This document shows, piece after piece, positions 1-8,132 of a stretch of 64,000 bases of DNA (positions are counted from its first letter, which is position 1; each line of letters opens with the position of its first letter). Below the pieces are notes generated by a model that had not been told where the DNA came from, did no database searches, and saw only the letters and a list, made by a program, of their open reading frames with translations. The stretch is taken from NCBI GenBank assembly GCA_026018925.1, contig JAKSZU010000016.1:744001-808000 (forward strand), written 5' to 3'. The position numbers were made by a program, and so were the translations under genes. The stretch is from Tupaia tana. Taxonomy: Eukaryota > Chordata > Mammalia > Scandentia > Tupaiidae.

Positions 1-310
1 TTTTGCTTGCTCTGGCAGTCTGCTACCAAGAGAGAAGGACCTGCACACCACAACCTCCATAGCTCCAAAGCAGCCTCTTCTCCACCCTTCGCTTTCTGGT
101 GAATGAGCAATTGATATATTTTTCAATGGCCCGAAAAACAAAACAGCTGGAATCTCACAATGAAAAGAGGAGCACGTGGCTATCAGGCTAATTAACCACA
201 GCTGTGCTCGGTGCCTGCCCAAAGATGCAGGTGCCATGAGCAGCTGCGGCATGGGCCGACCTTTTCACAGAGGCCAGAGGCTTCCCTGAGCTCTGGAGGC
301 TGAGGAGGAA
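1..310. other. Unique sequence, nothing recognised
   Basis: No repeat family, coding exon or RNA gene could be recognised in this stretch. It has ordinary base composition and no tandem structure. Confidence 0.5.
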
Positions 311-545
311 TTAGCCAGGCATAGGGTGGGCGGTCAGGAGGAAAGAAGGCATTTCATGCCGAGGTCTGGGTCAGGGAGATGGACGAACTGAGTGAAAGCC
401 ACTGTTAGGAGAAAGGCGGAGGACCAGGCTGGTGAGGTAAACTGGGATCCTGTGAAGGCAGGGCCACGGGGATTTCATACTTTATCCCAAGAGCAATAGG
501 AAGTGTCTTAAGGTACAGGGGGATGATGTGATTGTGTTTATAAAA
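310..545 (+). mobile_element. L2 LINE fragment, 3' part
   Basis: The stretch GGGATTTCATACTTTATCCC, followed by AAGAGCAATAGGAAGTGTCT, resembles the part of mammalian L2 that reads roughly 'gattttattctaagtgcaatgggaagcc'. The flanks are degraded and no open frame remains. The assignment is from memory of the L2 consensus. Confidence 0.5.
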
Positions 546-655
546 CATTGTTCTTGTCTACCAGTAGATAAATGGACAAACAAAATGTGGTATATAGAAA
601 CAGTGAAATATTACCCAGAATAAAAAAGTAAGGAAATTTTGGGACCAAATTAAAA
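536..655 (+). mobile_element. Old L1 (L1M-type) fragment
   Basis: AGATAAATGGACAAACAAAA, then GTGGTATATAGAAACAGTGA and AATATTACCCAGAATAAAAA, follow the well-known L1 pattern near the end of ORF2 (reading like NKxWYI...EYY). Heavily diverged, no open frame. Confidence 0.65.
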
Positions 656-670
656 ACAATTATTGGTGAT

Positions 671-897
671 CTCTACCTCTGCTGCTCTTTCTGGGTTCAG
701 CTTCACAGTTGTGAAGCCCCCAAGCCAGGGACTCCCTTCCAGACCATAGTGCTAGTAAGAACAGAATCCTTGCAGGCATCTCCATCTCTGCCTCTGCTGC
801 CCTTTCTGGGTTCGCTTTCACAGCTGTGAAGCTCCCCAGCCAGGGCTTCCCCCTTCTAAACCCCAGTGCTAGTCAGGTAGGCAAAGTCTCTCTCTCC
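671..897. repeat. Tandem duplication, about 115-bp unit
   Basis: Two direct copies, about 671-785 and 786-897, share the landmarks CTGGGTTC, GTGAAGC, CCAGCCAGGG and AGTGCTAGT. A third, partial piece starting AACAGAATCCTTGCAGGC lies at about 1270-1315, on the far side of a SINE. The origin of the unit is not recognised. Confidence 0.7.
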
Positions 898-954
898 CTC
901 TTGTTCTTTTCTGTCCCTTCTAACTTTTTTTCTCTTTTAAAAAAACAGCTTTCT

Positions 955-1230
955 GGGAACCAGCAGTTAGCGTAATGGCTATGTCGCTGGACTCCCACGT
1001 AGTCGACCACGGTTCGCGTCCCAGACCCGGTGGCTTAAAACTAACGCCGGGCACGTGTGCATGCGTGCCCAAGATCCTGAGAGGAGAATGGAGGAGAAGG
1101 GATTGCAGCGTGACCATCCCCCCTGGGGGGTGATTTCTCGCTTTCTGTCTCTATGTCTCTCTCTGTCTGGCGAGCACACGCGCCCTACAGCAAAAATCTC
1201 TCAAAAAAAAAAAAAAAAAAAAAAAAAAAA
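955..1230 (+). mobile_element. SINE-A, full length, long poly(A)
   Basis: Complete long tRNA-derived SINE: head with B-box-like GGTTCGCGTCCCAG, middle with GGAGGAGAAGGGATTG, end with CCCTACAGCAAAAA and about 29 A. The flanks share ACAGCTTTCT (945-954 and 1230-1239), a target-site duplication typical of L1-driven retroposition. The intact ends, long A tail and closeness to other GTAGTCGACCACGG copies suggest a younger insertion. Confidence 0.95.
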
Positions 1231-1239
1231 CAGCTTTCT

Positions 1240-1486
1240 CTCGATAATTTGGCTCTTCTTCCCTCCCCTAGAACAGAATCCTTGCAGGCATCTCCATCTC
1301 TCCCTCTGCTGCCCATTTCCATTTTTAACTCAATTTTATTTTCTGAGATGTGTTTTCTACTTTTTTCTCTTTTTGTTATAGTTCTTTCCTTCTTTTTCCT
1401 TTGCTTTTTCTTCCTATTTCTGTTTCCTACTTTCTTTTTATTTTACCTTACTTTCTTATTTTACTGCTCAGCCCTTACCCACTGCC
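1240..1486. other. Pyrimidine-rich low-complexity tract
   Basis: About 150 bp from 1320 onward is nearly all T and C on the plus strand (TTCTTTCCTTC-like). No function can be assigned. Confidence 0.7.
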
Positions 1487-2367
1487 TAGGGAAGTCTAAG
1501 TGCATAGTAACTAAACATCTGAATATCATGAGATTTAGAGAATTCTTTGCCCCTCACTCTACTGGTTGTAAAAAGAGTGAAACTCCTCTTCATAAATCCA
1601 ATTTCAAAAAACAAAAAGTGATAAGTGCTGGCAGGATGTGGTGAAAGGAGAACTCTCCTACACTGTTGGTGGGAATGTAAATTGGTCCAGACACTGTGGA
1701 GAACAATATGGAGGTTCCTCAAAGACCTTCAAATAGAAATACCATATGATCCAGCAATTCCACTCCTGAGTATCTATCTACCCAAAGGACAGGAGAACCC
1801 TCAGTCGGAAAAGCGCTTGCACAACTATATTCATTGTAGCATTCTTCACGATTGCTAAGACATGGAACAAACCCAAATGTGCACAAACAGATGAATGGAT
1901 TGAAAAAGTGTAGCACATATACTCCATGGTATACTATTCAGCCATAAAAAACAAGGCCCTGGCATTTGATAGAAAGTGGACAAATATTGAAGATTTGTTG
2001 TTGAGTGAAGCAAGTCAGGCAATGAAACAGAGACACTGTATGTCTCCCCTTAACATACACTGACTGCACTCTATGGTAGAGACTGAAAGACTGGAGGACA
2101 TAAAAGCATTGAAAATTGTTGTGGACGCTGAGGACAAAGTGGAAGAAGAGTGGGAGAGGGGAAAGTGCAGGGAGGGAAATTTGGGGAAAAATGGAGAAAT
2201 AAGACATTTTTGAATTTTGGTACACAGATATGGTTTGTTGTCTGTTGGTGATGTCGTGTATCGTATTCCCAACTCACCTGGTATGTGCCGTATATGATGT
2301 TGGGTAAAATCTCTTTAAAATCTATATGATGTATAGCAATTTAATGTATAAATAATAATAAAAAATA
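1487..2367 (+). mobile_element. L1 3' end (ORF2 C-terminus, 3' UTR, A-rich tail)
   Basis: Positions 1625-1858 encode an L1 ORF2 C-terminal segment containing [13 protein letters not shown] and LPYDPAIPLL-like IPYDPAIPLLSIY. A diverged end of ORF2 and about 480 bp of 3' UTR follow, then an A-rich end TAATAATAAAAAATAAA at 2345-2367. The copy is truncated at its 5' side and is not a host gene. The tail is still A-rich, so it is younger than the other L1 pieces here. Confidence 0.9.
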
Positions 2368-2711
2368 AATGGATGAAGCTGTATTAAAGACAGAGTTACA
2401 AGTGAGGACTGCATTGAATGTAGAGGTGGATGGTCCATATCTATCAAGAAATCCTATTTTAATCTCCATACCTTTTAGTTTACTTTTCTGTAGGGGCTCA
2501 GTTTTATTTGAGTGGTCACCAGCTCAGCGCTCACATGAGATGAACTCTTTTTCTCCCTAGAAAATAATGGAGGATTTTTATCGCAACAGAAAAAATTCTA
2601 GGATTTTTCCCAGAGGTTTATTTGTACAGAGACTCTCATAAAATTCAGACTAATAAAACCTAGTTCAGACAAATTGGAGGCTAATCTTGGTAATTCATAA
2701 AAAGCACAACA
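2368..2711. other. Unique sequence, nothing recognised
   Basis: AT-rich sequence between an L1 tail and a SINE. No coding exon, RNA gene or repeat family is recognised. Confidence 0.4.
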
Positions 2712-2935
2712 TGGGGCCCGACCGTGGCGTGGCCAAGCTGGCAGCCTGAGTCCTGTACTGGCAGCTTACAAAGCACACAGGGTGGGACCAAGGGCCTGGT
2801 GGGAATACGCTGGACTCCCACCTGGCTGGCTGTAGCTTAATCCCTGGGCCTGACAGATTGCTTTCCGACTTTCCCTTTCTTTCTTACTGTCTCTCTCTCT
2901 GACCAATTTTTTTAAAAGATAATAAATAAAATTGG
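2712..2935 (+). mobile_element. SINE-B-like, rearranged or doubled head
   Basis: A diverged head starts at 2712 and a second partial head (GCTGGACTCCCACCTGGCTG) follows near 2808, before the SINE-B end GATTGCTTTCCGACTTTCCC and an A-rich tail. It is either one insertion into another or a partial duplication. Confidence 0.6.
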
Positions 2936-2950
2936 ATAACTATTTTTTTA

Positions 2951-3110
2951 AAAACTGTCACGTATTTGTGCATGCCCAAAATTCCAAATGGAGGTTGATG
3001 TGGAGAAATGATTACACCATGACCATTCCCCATGTGGGGTGAGGTCTCACTTTCCTTCTCTATCTTTCCCTGGGAAATGCACATGCCTTGCATAATAAAT
3101 AATTACATAA
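2951..3110 (+). mobile_element. SINE-A, 5'-truncated
   Basis: Only the right half is present: GTGCATGCCCAAAATTCC, ATGGAGGTTGATGTGGAG and a weak CCTTGCATAATAAATAA end. Confidence 0.75.
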
Positions 3111-3140
3111 ACAATTATTCATTAAATTTCAATTATTTTG

Positions 3141-3295
3141 GGGGACCAGCAGGTGGCATGGTGGATAAGGTGCTGGACACTCCCACGTGGCTGACCACGG
3201 TTCAAGTCGTAGATCTGGCAGCTTGCTTTCTCACTTTCTCTTTCTCTCTGTGTCTCTCTCTGGTCAAATTAAAATGAACGAATAAATAATTTTTT
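3141..3295 (+). mobile_element. SINE-B, full length
   Basis: Head GGGGACCAGCAGGTGGCATG, B-box-like GGTTCAAGTC, then CTTGCTTTCTCACTTTC, a CT-rich run and GGTCAAATTAAAATGAA before a TA-rich tail. The head keeps CCAGCAGGTGGCA, a match to the CTCF core motif. Confidence 0.9.
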
Positions 3296-3309
3296 TAAAA
3301 ATTCATTTG

Positions 3310-3467
3310 TTTTCATTAATATATTATGTTGGCCAGATTAGAGGCAGAGAGAGAGCGAGCAGAATGGAGGAGGTGAGCCTCCAAGTCCAGATTCAGGCTA
3401 TAGTTAGCCATGTGGGAGTCCAGGGCCCTTGGTGCCATTCCACCTGCCAGCCCCTTGCAGGAAAATG
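3310..3467 (-). mobile_element. SINE-B, minus strand
   Basis: Reading the minus strand, the head GGGGCTGGCAGGTGGAATGG is followed by GGACTCCCACATGGCTAAC. The tail end is degraded. Confidence 0.75.
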
Positions 3468-3524
3468 TTCAAGAGGCATTATATGGATGGGTAGGCGTAG
3501 ATTCTTGATAGTGATAGTGGTAGT

Positions 3525-3625
3525 ATAAAGGTATTCCTTTCTCCAAGTTTATCCAAACATGTACATTAAACATGTACAAATTTTTGGTTACTATTTACAC
3601 CTCAATGAAGCTTTTTAAAAGGGAG
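3525..3625 (+). mobile_element. L1 3'-terminal fragment
   Basis: ATTTACACCTCAATGAAGCT plus A-rich sequence resembles the extreme 3' end of old L1M/L1ME elements ('tatacctcaataaagctg'). Confidence 0.6.
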
Positions 3626-3754
3626 CAAATATGTTTTGTTCTTTACCTTTATTTTGGACTTCTTTCAGTAAGAGTGTGATTGTCATGTGACAATACAATG
3701 AACAATTGGTGTCAAAATATAAAATTAAAATCTTTAAATTCTAAACTGGTGTTT

Positions 3755-3990
3755 TTGTTTTTTTCTGGGGGGAGTGTGTCCTTGCCAGGGAGTGACAGAG
3801 ACATAGTGAGAGAGGAAACAAAGAAAGCACCGCAGTGGGGCATGGCCAGGCTGCAACCTCTCCGTCTCTCCTTCCTTTCTGGGTCTGAGCAGGCATCCAT
3901 ACACACATGTCTGGCATGTTTCTTAGGCCTCTGGTCTGGGGCTCAAGCATGTAAAATCCAGCTTTCTTACAAGGCCATGGATCCAGTGCA
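3755..3990 (-). mobile_element. SINE-A, diverged
   Basis: On the minus strand a diverged head (GGATCCATGGCCTTGTAAG) and middle (ATGCCTGCTCAGACCC) precede the CACTCCCCCCAGAAAAAAAC end. Identity to the family is low, so this is an old copy. Confidence 0.65.
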
Positions 3991-3999
3991 CAAAAGAGA

Positions 4000-4078
4000 T
4001 TTTTTTAAACTATTTATTTGATTTTATCTATTATCATTTTTAAAAATATGCAATAGGGCACATGTGCTCATGAGAGAG

Positions 4079-4119
<41 letters not shown>

Positions 4120-4165
4120 AAACTTCTGGGTCCGAGATGTGAACCACAGCCAGCCATACAGTATT
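4000..4165 (-). mobile_element. SINE fragment with expanded (GA)n
   Basis: Minus-strand SINE remnant: GCAATAGGGCACATGTGCTC is the complement of the SINE-A CCCTATAGC end. The internal CT-rich part has grown into an uninterrupted (AG)n run at about 4084-4118. Confidence 0.75.
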
Positions 4166-4390
4166 TTACACATCTACCTATCCATCTGGATGGAATCACG
4201 TGATTTTCAAGAGTCGACGTCAAACTTGCTCAAAGTGTAATTCCAATGTCGTTACTGTTAGTGCAAGTGGAAATCAGATAGAAACTAAACTTTCTGATGT
4301 TTATTTGTATGTATATATATTGTACTTACTTGTTCTGCTCAGCAAGTTTGTCTAATGTATTTGTCCCCTTATGATAAAGATGTTTCATAT
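4166..4390. other. Unique AT-rich sequence
   Basis: Nothing recognised between a SINE remnant and an L1 remnant. Confidence 0.4.
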
Positions 4391-4738
4391 GAAAACAAAA
4401 ACAAGTATTGGTAAGATATGGAGAAATTGGAACCCCAGTGCATTTGTGGTGGAAACAGAAAATGGTGAAGCGTTATGGAAAACTAAATAGAAGTTCTTCA
4501 AGAATTAAAATAGAATTACCATATGACCCAGCAACCCTACAATCTGGTATATATCCAAAAGAATTGAAAACAGGATTTCGAAGAGGTATTTGCCTCCCTG
4601 TGCACATTGCAACATCATTCACGATTGCCAAGAGATTAGAAGCAACCTAAATGTCCACTAACAGATGAACAGATTTTAAATATGGTCTATATGTATGTGA
4701 AATTGATTATTATTCAGTCTTAAAAGTAAATGAAATTT

Positions 4739-4890
4739 GGAGCTAGCGGGTGGCATGGTAGTTAAGGTGCTGGGCTCTCACATGGTTGACCATGGTTTGA
4801 GTCCCAGGCCTGGCAGCTTGTTTTCTCATGTTCCCTTTCTCTCTCTCTCTGTATCTCTCGTCAAATTAAAAAAAATAATAATAATAACAC
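4739..4890 (+). mobile_element. SINE-B inside the L1M remnant
   Basis: Head with GGTGGCATGGTAGTTAAGG, then TTTTCTCATGTTCCCTTTC and a GTCAAATTAAAAAAAATAA tail. It interrupts collinear L1 sequence. Confidence 0.85.
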
Positions 4891-4956
4891 ATAAAAATAA
4901 TTAAATAATTCTAAAATGAGTGAAATTTTGTCATGTGCTACAACATGGAAGAATCA

Positions 4957-5305
4957 CGAACAGCAGGTGGCATATTGGCTAAAGAACTGAACTTTCGTAT
5001 GGCCAAATGTGGCTCCAGTCCTGGACCTGGCATCTTGAAAATCACACCAGGCATGTGTGCGTGCATGCCCAAAGCCCCAAGACAAAAATGGAGATGAAGG
5101 GATTGCAGTGTACAGTCCCTCCTGGGGGGTGATTTCTCACTTTTCCTCTCACTGTTTCTGCCTATCTCTCCCCAGCAAGTGCATGTGCCCTATGGCAAAA
5201 ACCTTTGAAAGGAAAGGAAAGGAAAGGAAAGGAAAGGCAAGGCAAGGCAAGGCAAGGCAAGGCAAGGCAAGGCAAGGCAAGGCAAGGCAAGACAAGACAA
5301 GACAA
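4957..5305 (+). mobile_element. SINE-A whose tail became a pentamer microsatellite
   Basis: Full SINE-A body up to CCCTATGGCAAAAACC at about 5203. The poly(A) tail is replaced by about 95 bp of pentamers (see the next entry). It interrupts L1 sequence. Confidence 0.9.
5208..5305. repeat. Pentanucleotide array (AAAGG)n-(CAAGG)n-(CAAGA)n
   Basis: About five AAAGG units, then about thirteen CAAGG, then three CAAGA. The orderly blocks indicate stepwise mutation and spread of each new unit within a SINE tail. Confidence 0.95.
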
Positions 5306-5328
5306 CATTAAAGAATCTTAAGTACATT

Positions 5329-5490
5329 GGGGCAGGCAGGTGGCGTGGTGGTTAAGGGCATTGGACTCCCACATGGTCGACCACAGTTCAAGTCCTGGCC
5401 CTGGTGGTTTGCTTTCTCACTTTCCCTCTCTCTCTTGCTCTCACTCTGTCTCTCTCTGGTCAAATTAAAATAAGTAAATAAATAAATAAA
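5329..5490 (+). mobile_element. SINE-B, full length
   Basis: Head GGGGCAGGCAGGTGGCGTGG, B-box-like CAGTTCAAGTCCTGG, CTTTCTCACTTTCCCTC and a GGTCAAATTAAAATAAGTAA tail with (TAAA)n. It is the third SINE inside the same L1 remnant. Confidence 0.9.
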
Positions 5491-5825
5491 GTTAAATTGG
5501 GCGGAGGGGGGAAGAAGAACCTTAAGTACTTTATGGAAAGTAAAAGAATTCAACCGTAAAAAGACACTACACATTTCCACTTATACAAGATATTAAAGGC
5601 AAGCTCCTAGCAACACAAAGCTGAACGGTGACTGTCAGGGGCCAGGTGAGGAAAAGGGGGATTTGTTCAATAATTCTGGAGTCTCAGCTTTCCAAGATGA
5701 CAAAGTTTTACAGATCTGCTGTATAGCAATGTGTACAGTTAGCACTGCTATACTGAATACTTACAAGTGGTTAAGGAGGTAAATTTCATGCTAGTGTCTT
5801 TTCATTACAATTATTTAAGTAGCCA

Positions 5826-6080
5826 AATGATATGTATATTTTACTACTATTTAAAAAAATTAAAAAGACATCTCTGTTCCTACAGGTCAAATTCAAGAGT
5901 AAGAATATCACTAGGTGTCTGGTATACCAGGGGTGATGGCAAAGTGGGCAAACAGATACAATCGAAGGTAAAACACACAGGGACTGGGTGGATGGAGGTT
6001 GACCCTGAGGTGGAAGCCGCCCAAAGTCTCCAGCTTTTACAATTGTGCAGGTGTAGGCTGTTCCCTGGGGTGGGGGAGCA
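5826..6080. other. Unique sequence, nothing recognised
   Basis: No coding signal beyond short chance frames and no repeat recognised. Confidence 0.4.
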
Positions 6081-6285
6081 CTAGGTTCCTGGGACTTGGG
6101 AGTCAGGACACGGGATTTAGTCCCGGCTCTGTCTGTTTCTGGAACCCAGGCAGATCACTTCCTTCCTCAATGAAGTGTAGCCTCATCTGTATGATGAGGG
6201 GATTGAACAAATGATTTCTGAAGTCCTTTCCTACAGATGCTCTAAAATCAAACTATTAGACATTTGCATCTCAGTGTAGATTTAT
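6080..6285 (+). mobile_element. MIR SINE remnant
   Basis: The sequence TTAGTCCCGGCTCTGTC, then GATCACTTCCTTCCTCAATG and CTCATCTGTATGATGAGGGG, follows the MIR core and its 'cctcatctgtaaaatgggg' region. Confidence 0.75.
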
Positions 6286-6640
6286 TTCTGAGGTTAGTTT
6301 CTTCCGTGGCACTAGCTGAGGTGTGAGAGGAGGCTTTGAATGAGGAAACGGGGCCCCGGAGATGGGCAAGGGACTGAAAGGAGCTGCTAGAGGAAGACGT
6401 GCAGCAGGCCAGGGTGCACAGACAATCCCCTGGGTCCCAGGCGGCAAGAGCAGGCCTCCCAGACAGAAAAAGTTACGGGGGGCAACTTGGGCAATGATTG
6501 ATCGGGTTCAGTGGGAGAGAAAGCCCAAATGCAGTCAGAAAGAGAACATCACTAGCATGACCCAAATATGACGAGATTTCAGAAGATGTCCCTCTAATCT
6601 GCTTTCTTTTGCTCTATAATTGATTTAGGTTTTAGTCAAA
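6286..6640. other. Unique sequence, nothing recognised
   Basis: Moderately GC-rich in its middle. No exon with convincing splice signals was seen. Confidence 0.4.
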
Positions 6641-6654
6641 GCAAGTCTCCCTAA

Positions 6655-6771
6655 GTTAGGGACACATGCACCATCCAGAAAAAGATAGAAAGAGAGAAAG
6701 AAAATGAGAAATCACCCCCAGGGGGCATGGACACACCAAATCCCCTCTCTAGTCTCCTCTTAGGATTTTAG

Positions 6772-6804
<33 letters not shown>

Positions 6805-6897
6805 AGTGTATTCTTCAAGCTGCCAGATCCGGGACTTGAACCGAAGAATCTGCCATGTGGGATCCAGCTCCTTAACCACCACACCACCTGCTGGCCA
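6655..6897 (-). mobile_element. SINE-A with internal (CA)n
   Basis: Minus-strand copy: head GGCCAGCAGGTGGTGTGGTG, B-box region GTTCAAGTCCCGGATC, and a (CA)n run at about 6773-6802 grown from the alternating GTGTGCATGC part of the element. Confidence 0.9.
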
Positions 6898-6904
6898 CCT
6901 CAAT

Positions 6905-7137
6905 CTTTTTTTCATGCCAGAAGGTGCATTTACGACAGAGGAAGAGAAAGCACCCTACAGCAGGGCCTAGTCACACCATAATCCCTCTTCCTCCAGTTGT
7001 GCATCCCATCAGGAATCTGGACGGCCATGCCTGGCATGTTTCTCAAGCCACTGGAGGTCGGACCTGAACCCTGATGGACCACATGGGATCCGACTTCCTC
7101 CACACAGCGCTTAACTGCTATGCTACAGGGTGGCCTC
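6905..7137 (-). mobile_element. SINE-A-related, diverged
   Basis: Minus-strand SINE with a head around GGCCACCCTGTAGCATAGC, a middle close to GGAAGAGGGATTATGG and a TGAAAAAAAGA end. It directly abuts the previous copy. Confidence 0.75.
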
Positions 7138-7139
7138 CC

Positions 7140-7890
7140 AGTCTTTCTCTTTGTATTTGTTTTCGGTGTCTTGTCTCCACCGTGAACATGTGAGCTCCCA
7201 GAGAAACGAGCCTCACATTCTTTTTTCTTTTCTAGTTTTATATTACGTTCATAACGGAAGCACCATAAGTGTTTATTGATACGTCACATCTAGGAAAGTT
7301 GCCACAGAAAAATCACGATTTGACCTGAAAAGGGAGACACTATTAAAGTCTTTTTCTCACAAATACAATGATTTGTCCCCCCCCCCCTCCCGCCACCCCG
7401 TAGTGGAGCTTTCGGGGGAAACTGAGGTCTTCTCTGTAGATTGAGGGACCATCCATCTGTTTCTTAGAGGCCACGGGCTTCCCTCAAGTCAAAGGAGCCC
7501 CTGAGGTGGAGCTGGGAAGTGTCATGCTTCTGAGGAAGAGGGTGGCCAGTGGCTGCAGCCCCTATGGGCTGTCCCGGCAGGGGCCCCTCCCATGGCTCTC
7601 AGGCCTCCCCCCACCCAGGCAAGCTCAGCCTCCCACCCATGACCCAAACAGGCTGTCAGAACAACCTGCCCTGTTCTGACCAGACGCTGCGGAACAAGGA
7701 AGGGGGAGGTGAGATGTGGGGGTCCTGGGGCCTGGGCGTGGCCAAATAAAACACTAATGAGGGAACTCCGACCAATGTGAAGGCAGCATCTTTCTTATGT
7801 GACAACATGCTTCTGACTTGCAGTTTTCTTAAAAAGAATCCAAGCAAATTAGTGTGTGCCTGTGTGTGCGTGCGTGCATGCGTGCTGTCG
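7140..7890. other. Unique sequence with a (C)n run
   Basis: Contains a C run of about 11 near 7377-7387 and a GC-rich part at 7500-7740. The GTGTGCGTGC run at 7855-7885 is simple repeat. No exon supported. Confidence 0.5.
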
Positions 7891-7895
7891 GGGGG

Positions 7896-7996
7896 AGGTC
7901 TTCCAAAAGCTCATAGGAAATGCTCTTATGAAAAAACTATGCATGGATTTCAAAATGTGTTTGTACCAGAATAAACTTGTACTTGAATTCCATTTT
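7896..7996 (+). mobile_element. Mariner-like MITE, left arm of inverted pair
   Basis: Starts AGGTCTTCCAAAAGCTCAT and includes ACTATGCATGGATTTCAAAA and AATAAACTTGTACTTGAA. This matches a palindromic mammalian MITE with ends like GACTTCAAAAAGTTCATGG, of mariner type as I recall it. The right terminal repeat is missing. Confidence 0.7.
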
Positions 7997-8005
7997 ACAC
8001 ACACA

Positions 8006-8132
8006 GGGACTTCAAAAATGTTATGGAAAATGGAGTTCAAGTACAAGTTTATTTTGGTGCAAACAAATTTTGAAATCCATGCGTAGTTTTTCAAAAGAGC
8101 ATTCATTTTCCACAAGCTTGCCGAAGCTCCTC
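8006..8132 (-). mobile_element. Mariner-like MITE, right arm of inverted pair
   Basis: Starts GGGACTTCAAAAATGTTATG and ends GCTTGCCGAAGCTCC, so both terminal repeats are partly present. From 8027 it is the reverse complement of 7896-7996 with few mismatches. The two copies form an inverted repeat with arms of about 100 bp and a loop of about 30 nt. Confidence 0.75.

Larger units (their letters stand above)
4395..5825 (+). mobile_element. Old L1M 3' end split by three SINEs
   Basis: L1 sequence is present at about 4395-4738, 4890-4955 and 5495-5825. It keeps recognisable ORF2 C-terminal sequence (KIELPYDPAT, GIYPKELK) and the 3' UTR motif TGTCAGGGGCCAGG with TGTACAGTTAGCACTG, as in L1MA/L1MB elements. 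The pieces are collinear, so one L1 was present before the SINEs at 4739, 4957 and 5329 landed in it. Confidence 0.85.

Noticed and set aside
949-1060. tRNA genes at the many GGTTCGAGTCC boxes
   Set aside because: They are SINE heads: no full acceptor stem, followed by SINE body and poly(A), and present in dozens of copies.
1625-1858. 77-codon frame as a host gene
   Set aside because: The peptide ([20 protein letters not shown]) is the end of L1 ORF2.
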